Below, piece after piece: positions 63,098-64,000 of a DNA stretch of 64,000 nucleotides. Both the position numbers and the translations under genes were made by a program. Every line of letters begins with the position of its first letter. The stretch's first letter is position 1. Source of the DNA: an uncultured Bacteroidales bacterium (GTDB lineage: Bacteria; Bacteroidota; Bacteroidia; Bacteroidales; UBA1715); assembly GCA_937892155.1 (NCBI GenBank), contig CALAUG010000060.1:1-64000 (forward strand), given 5' to 3'. The notes beneath the pieces were generated by a model. The model did no database searches, was not told where the DNA came from, and saw nothing but the letters and a program-made list of their open reading frames with translations.

Positions 63098-64000
63098 ACT
63101 TACACTGACCGACAGGATATTATATCTACTAACATTCATCATTGGATTTATTGTTTTTGTATGCATTTACGGTTTTGAGATTTTAAATCCCTGTAACGTT
63201 GACTGGCTTATTGGGGGAGACTTGGAACAGCATAGTATTGGTTGGCAGGCATTTCGCCGCGACCCATGGTTCCTTCCAATTGGAATGTTCAATTCTCTTA
63301 CATTTCCTAATCCTGTTTCCATAATTTATACTGATTCCATTCCATTAATTGCCGTTATTTGTAAGTTGTTCTCACCTATTTTACCAGAACATTTTCAATA
63401 TTTCGGTCTTTGGGGACTGACGTGTTTAATGTTACAAGGTTTTTTCGGAGCGAAAATTTTAAAACGGTTTTGCGACAATAATCTAATAGTACTGGTTGGA
63501 AGCATTTTCTTCACCCTGTCACCTGTATTATTTTTTCGTCTATTCGGGCACGAAGCCTTAGCTGGACAATGGCTGATTTTATGGGCAATTTCCGAATTTG
63601 TATGGAGGAGCAAAAAAACACGAAGTTTCAAAAATAACTGCATACTATGGAGCATACTTGGATTTCTTGTAATTGGCATCCATTTGTACTTCCTTCCTAT
63701 GGTTGCACTGTTCTTGTGTGGATGTGTCGCATGGGATATTTTGCACGATAAGCAATATAAATCGTTATGGTACATTCCAATCTATTGTTTTTCTGCAATT
63801 GTTATGATTCTCCTTATGGGAGGATTTTCGCACTTCGGAGCCAATTACGATGACGACGGGCTGACTATTTTTAGTTTCAACCTCAATGGATTTATAAATC
63901 CGTATGATACCTCACGTTTTTTGCCAAATTTACCACACGGAGAGTGGCAATACGAAGGCTTTGGTTATTTGGGATTAGGAATGATTATATTCACCCTGAT
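63090..64000 (+). CDS. Multi-pass membrane protein, DUF6311-like (cut by window end)
   Basis: At least 303 residues of a protein that continues beyond the window. Membrane segments begin at about 12-30, and the loop after the first (about 40-75: GGDLEQHSIGWQAFRRDPW ... FPIG-type NSLTFPNP) is typical of GT-C-fold relatives grouped as DUF6311. It would act on lipid-linked sugars. It overlaps the sulfatase-family gene by 8 bases, so the two are translationally coupled. Confidence 0.75.
   Translation, partial: MNKLTLTDRILYLLTFIIGFIVFVCIYGFEILNPCNVDWLIGGDLEQHSIGWQAFRRDPWFLPIGMFNSLTFPNPVSIIYTDSIPLIAVICKLFSPILPEHFQYFGLWGLTCLMLQGFFGAKILKRFCDNNLIVLVGSIFFTLSPVLFFRLFGHEALAGQWLILWAISEFVWRSKKTRSFKNNCILWSILGFLVIGIHLYFLPMVALFLCGCVAWDILHDKQYKSLWYIPIYCFSAIVMILLMGGFSHFGANYDDDGLTIFSFNLNGFINPYDTSRFLPNLPHGEWQYEGFGYLGLGMIIFTL

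Overview
The window is a piece of an AT-rich genome of the phylum Bacteroidota, most likely order Bacteroidales. Several signs point that way: many starts are preceded by the Bacteroidota -7 box TAnnTTTG; lineage-typical families are present (DUF4293, DUF4286, DUF5683, DUF4105, BspA-type leucine-rich repeats, TlpA-like proteins with DUF4369/DUF5106-type regions); one protein carries a type IX secretion tail; and LpxH and SurA-type proteins indicate a Gram-negative envelope. All family calls were made by eye, without database searches.

Layout. 1-2171: the 3' end of a tRNA (possibly His), its terminator, a secreted thioredoxin-like protein and a DUF4293 membrane protein. 2307-12829: an accessory, defence-like island, all on the minus strand. 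It holds a DnaQ-type exonuclease, a WYL regulator, an unknown gene, a phosphoesterase, a YhcG-type PDDEXK nuclease, a PLD-family protein joined to a HigBA toxin-antitoxin pair, an operon of AAA ATPase / FtsZ C-terminal-half-like protein / UDG-fold protein, two further UDG-fold proteins, a decayed metallopeptidase-like gene and the tail of an IS3-type transposase. 12989-15637: alanine dehydrogenase and glutamine synthetase. 15761-25483: DsbD-like protein, epimerase, GH43-like protein, BspA-like protein, membrane proteins, a BadF/BadG-type kinase and a DJ-1 family protein. 25518-34822: CysS, a polyferredoxin, a Pro/Ala-rich secreted protein behind a sigma-54 promoter, exonuclease III, RsgA, EF-P, a SpoIIE-type phosphatase and a glycosyltransferase. 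34828-46535: phosphofructokinase, MurI, LpxH, ParAB, NhaD with ExbB/ExbD/TonB-like genes, and RadA. 46677-55693: three consecutive SurA-like proteins, TcdA, a phosphoesterase, a DMT transporter and RecQ. 55806-64000: a cell-surface/polysaccharide region with a T9SS-secreted DUF4886 protein, GtrA, two acyltransferase systems (OafA-like; MBOAT plus AlgX-like), an LTA-synthase-like sulfatase and a partial multi-pass protein cut by the window end.

The strongest unusual signals are in the island. First, one small protein matches the C-terminal half of FtsZ, including the T7 synergy-loop acidic pattern, but has no GTP-binding domain. It is encoded in an overlapping operon with an AAA ATPase and a UDG-fold protein. 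Second, four start regions in the island share a 37-bp element: a CTGnGC-N9-GCnCAG-like dyad over a TTTG box, then a constant 13-bp gap to a second TTTG-type box. The four are the WYL gene itself, the unknown gene, the AAA/FtsZ-like/UDG operon and the decayed metallopeptidase gene. This looks like an autoregulated WYL regulon that includes a possible cell-division-targeting defence system. Outside the island, a textbook sigma-54 promoter precedes the Pro/Ala-rich protein, and a GH43-like protein has lost two of its three expected catalytic acids.
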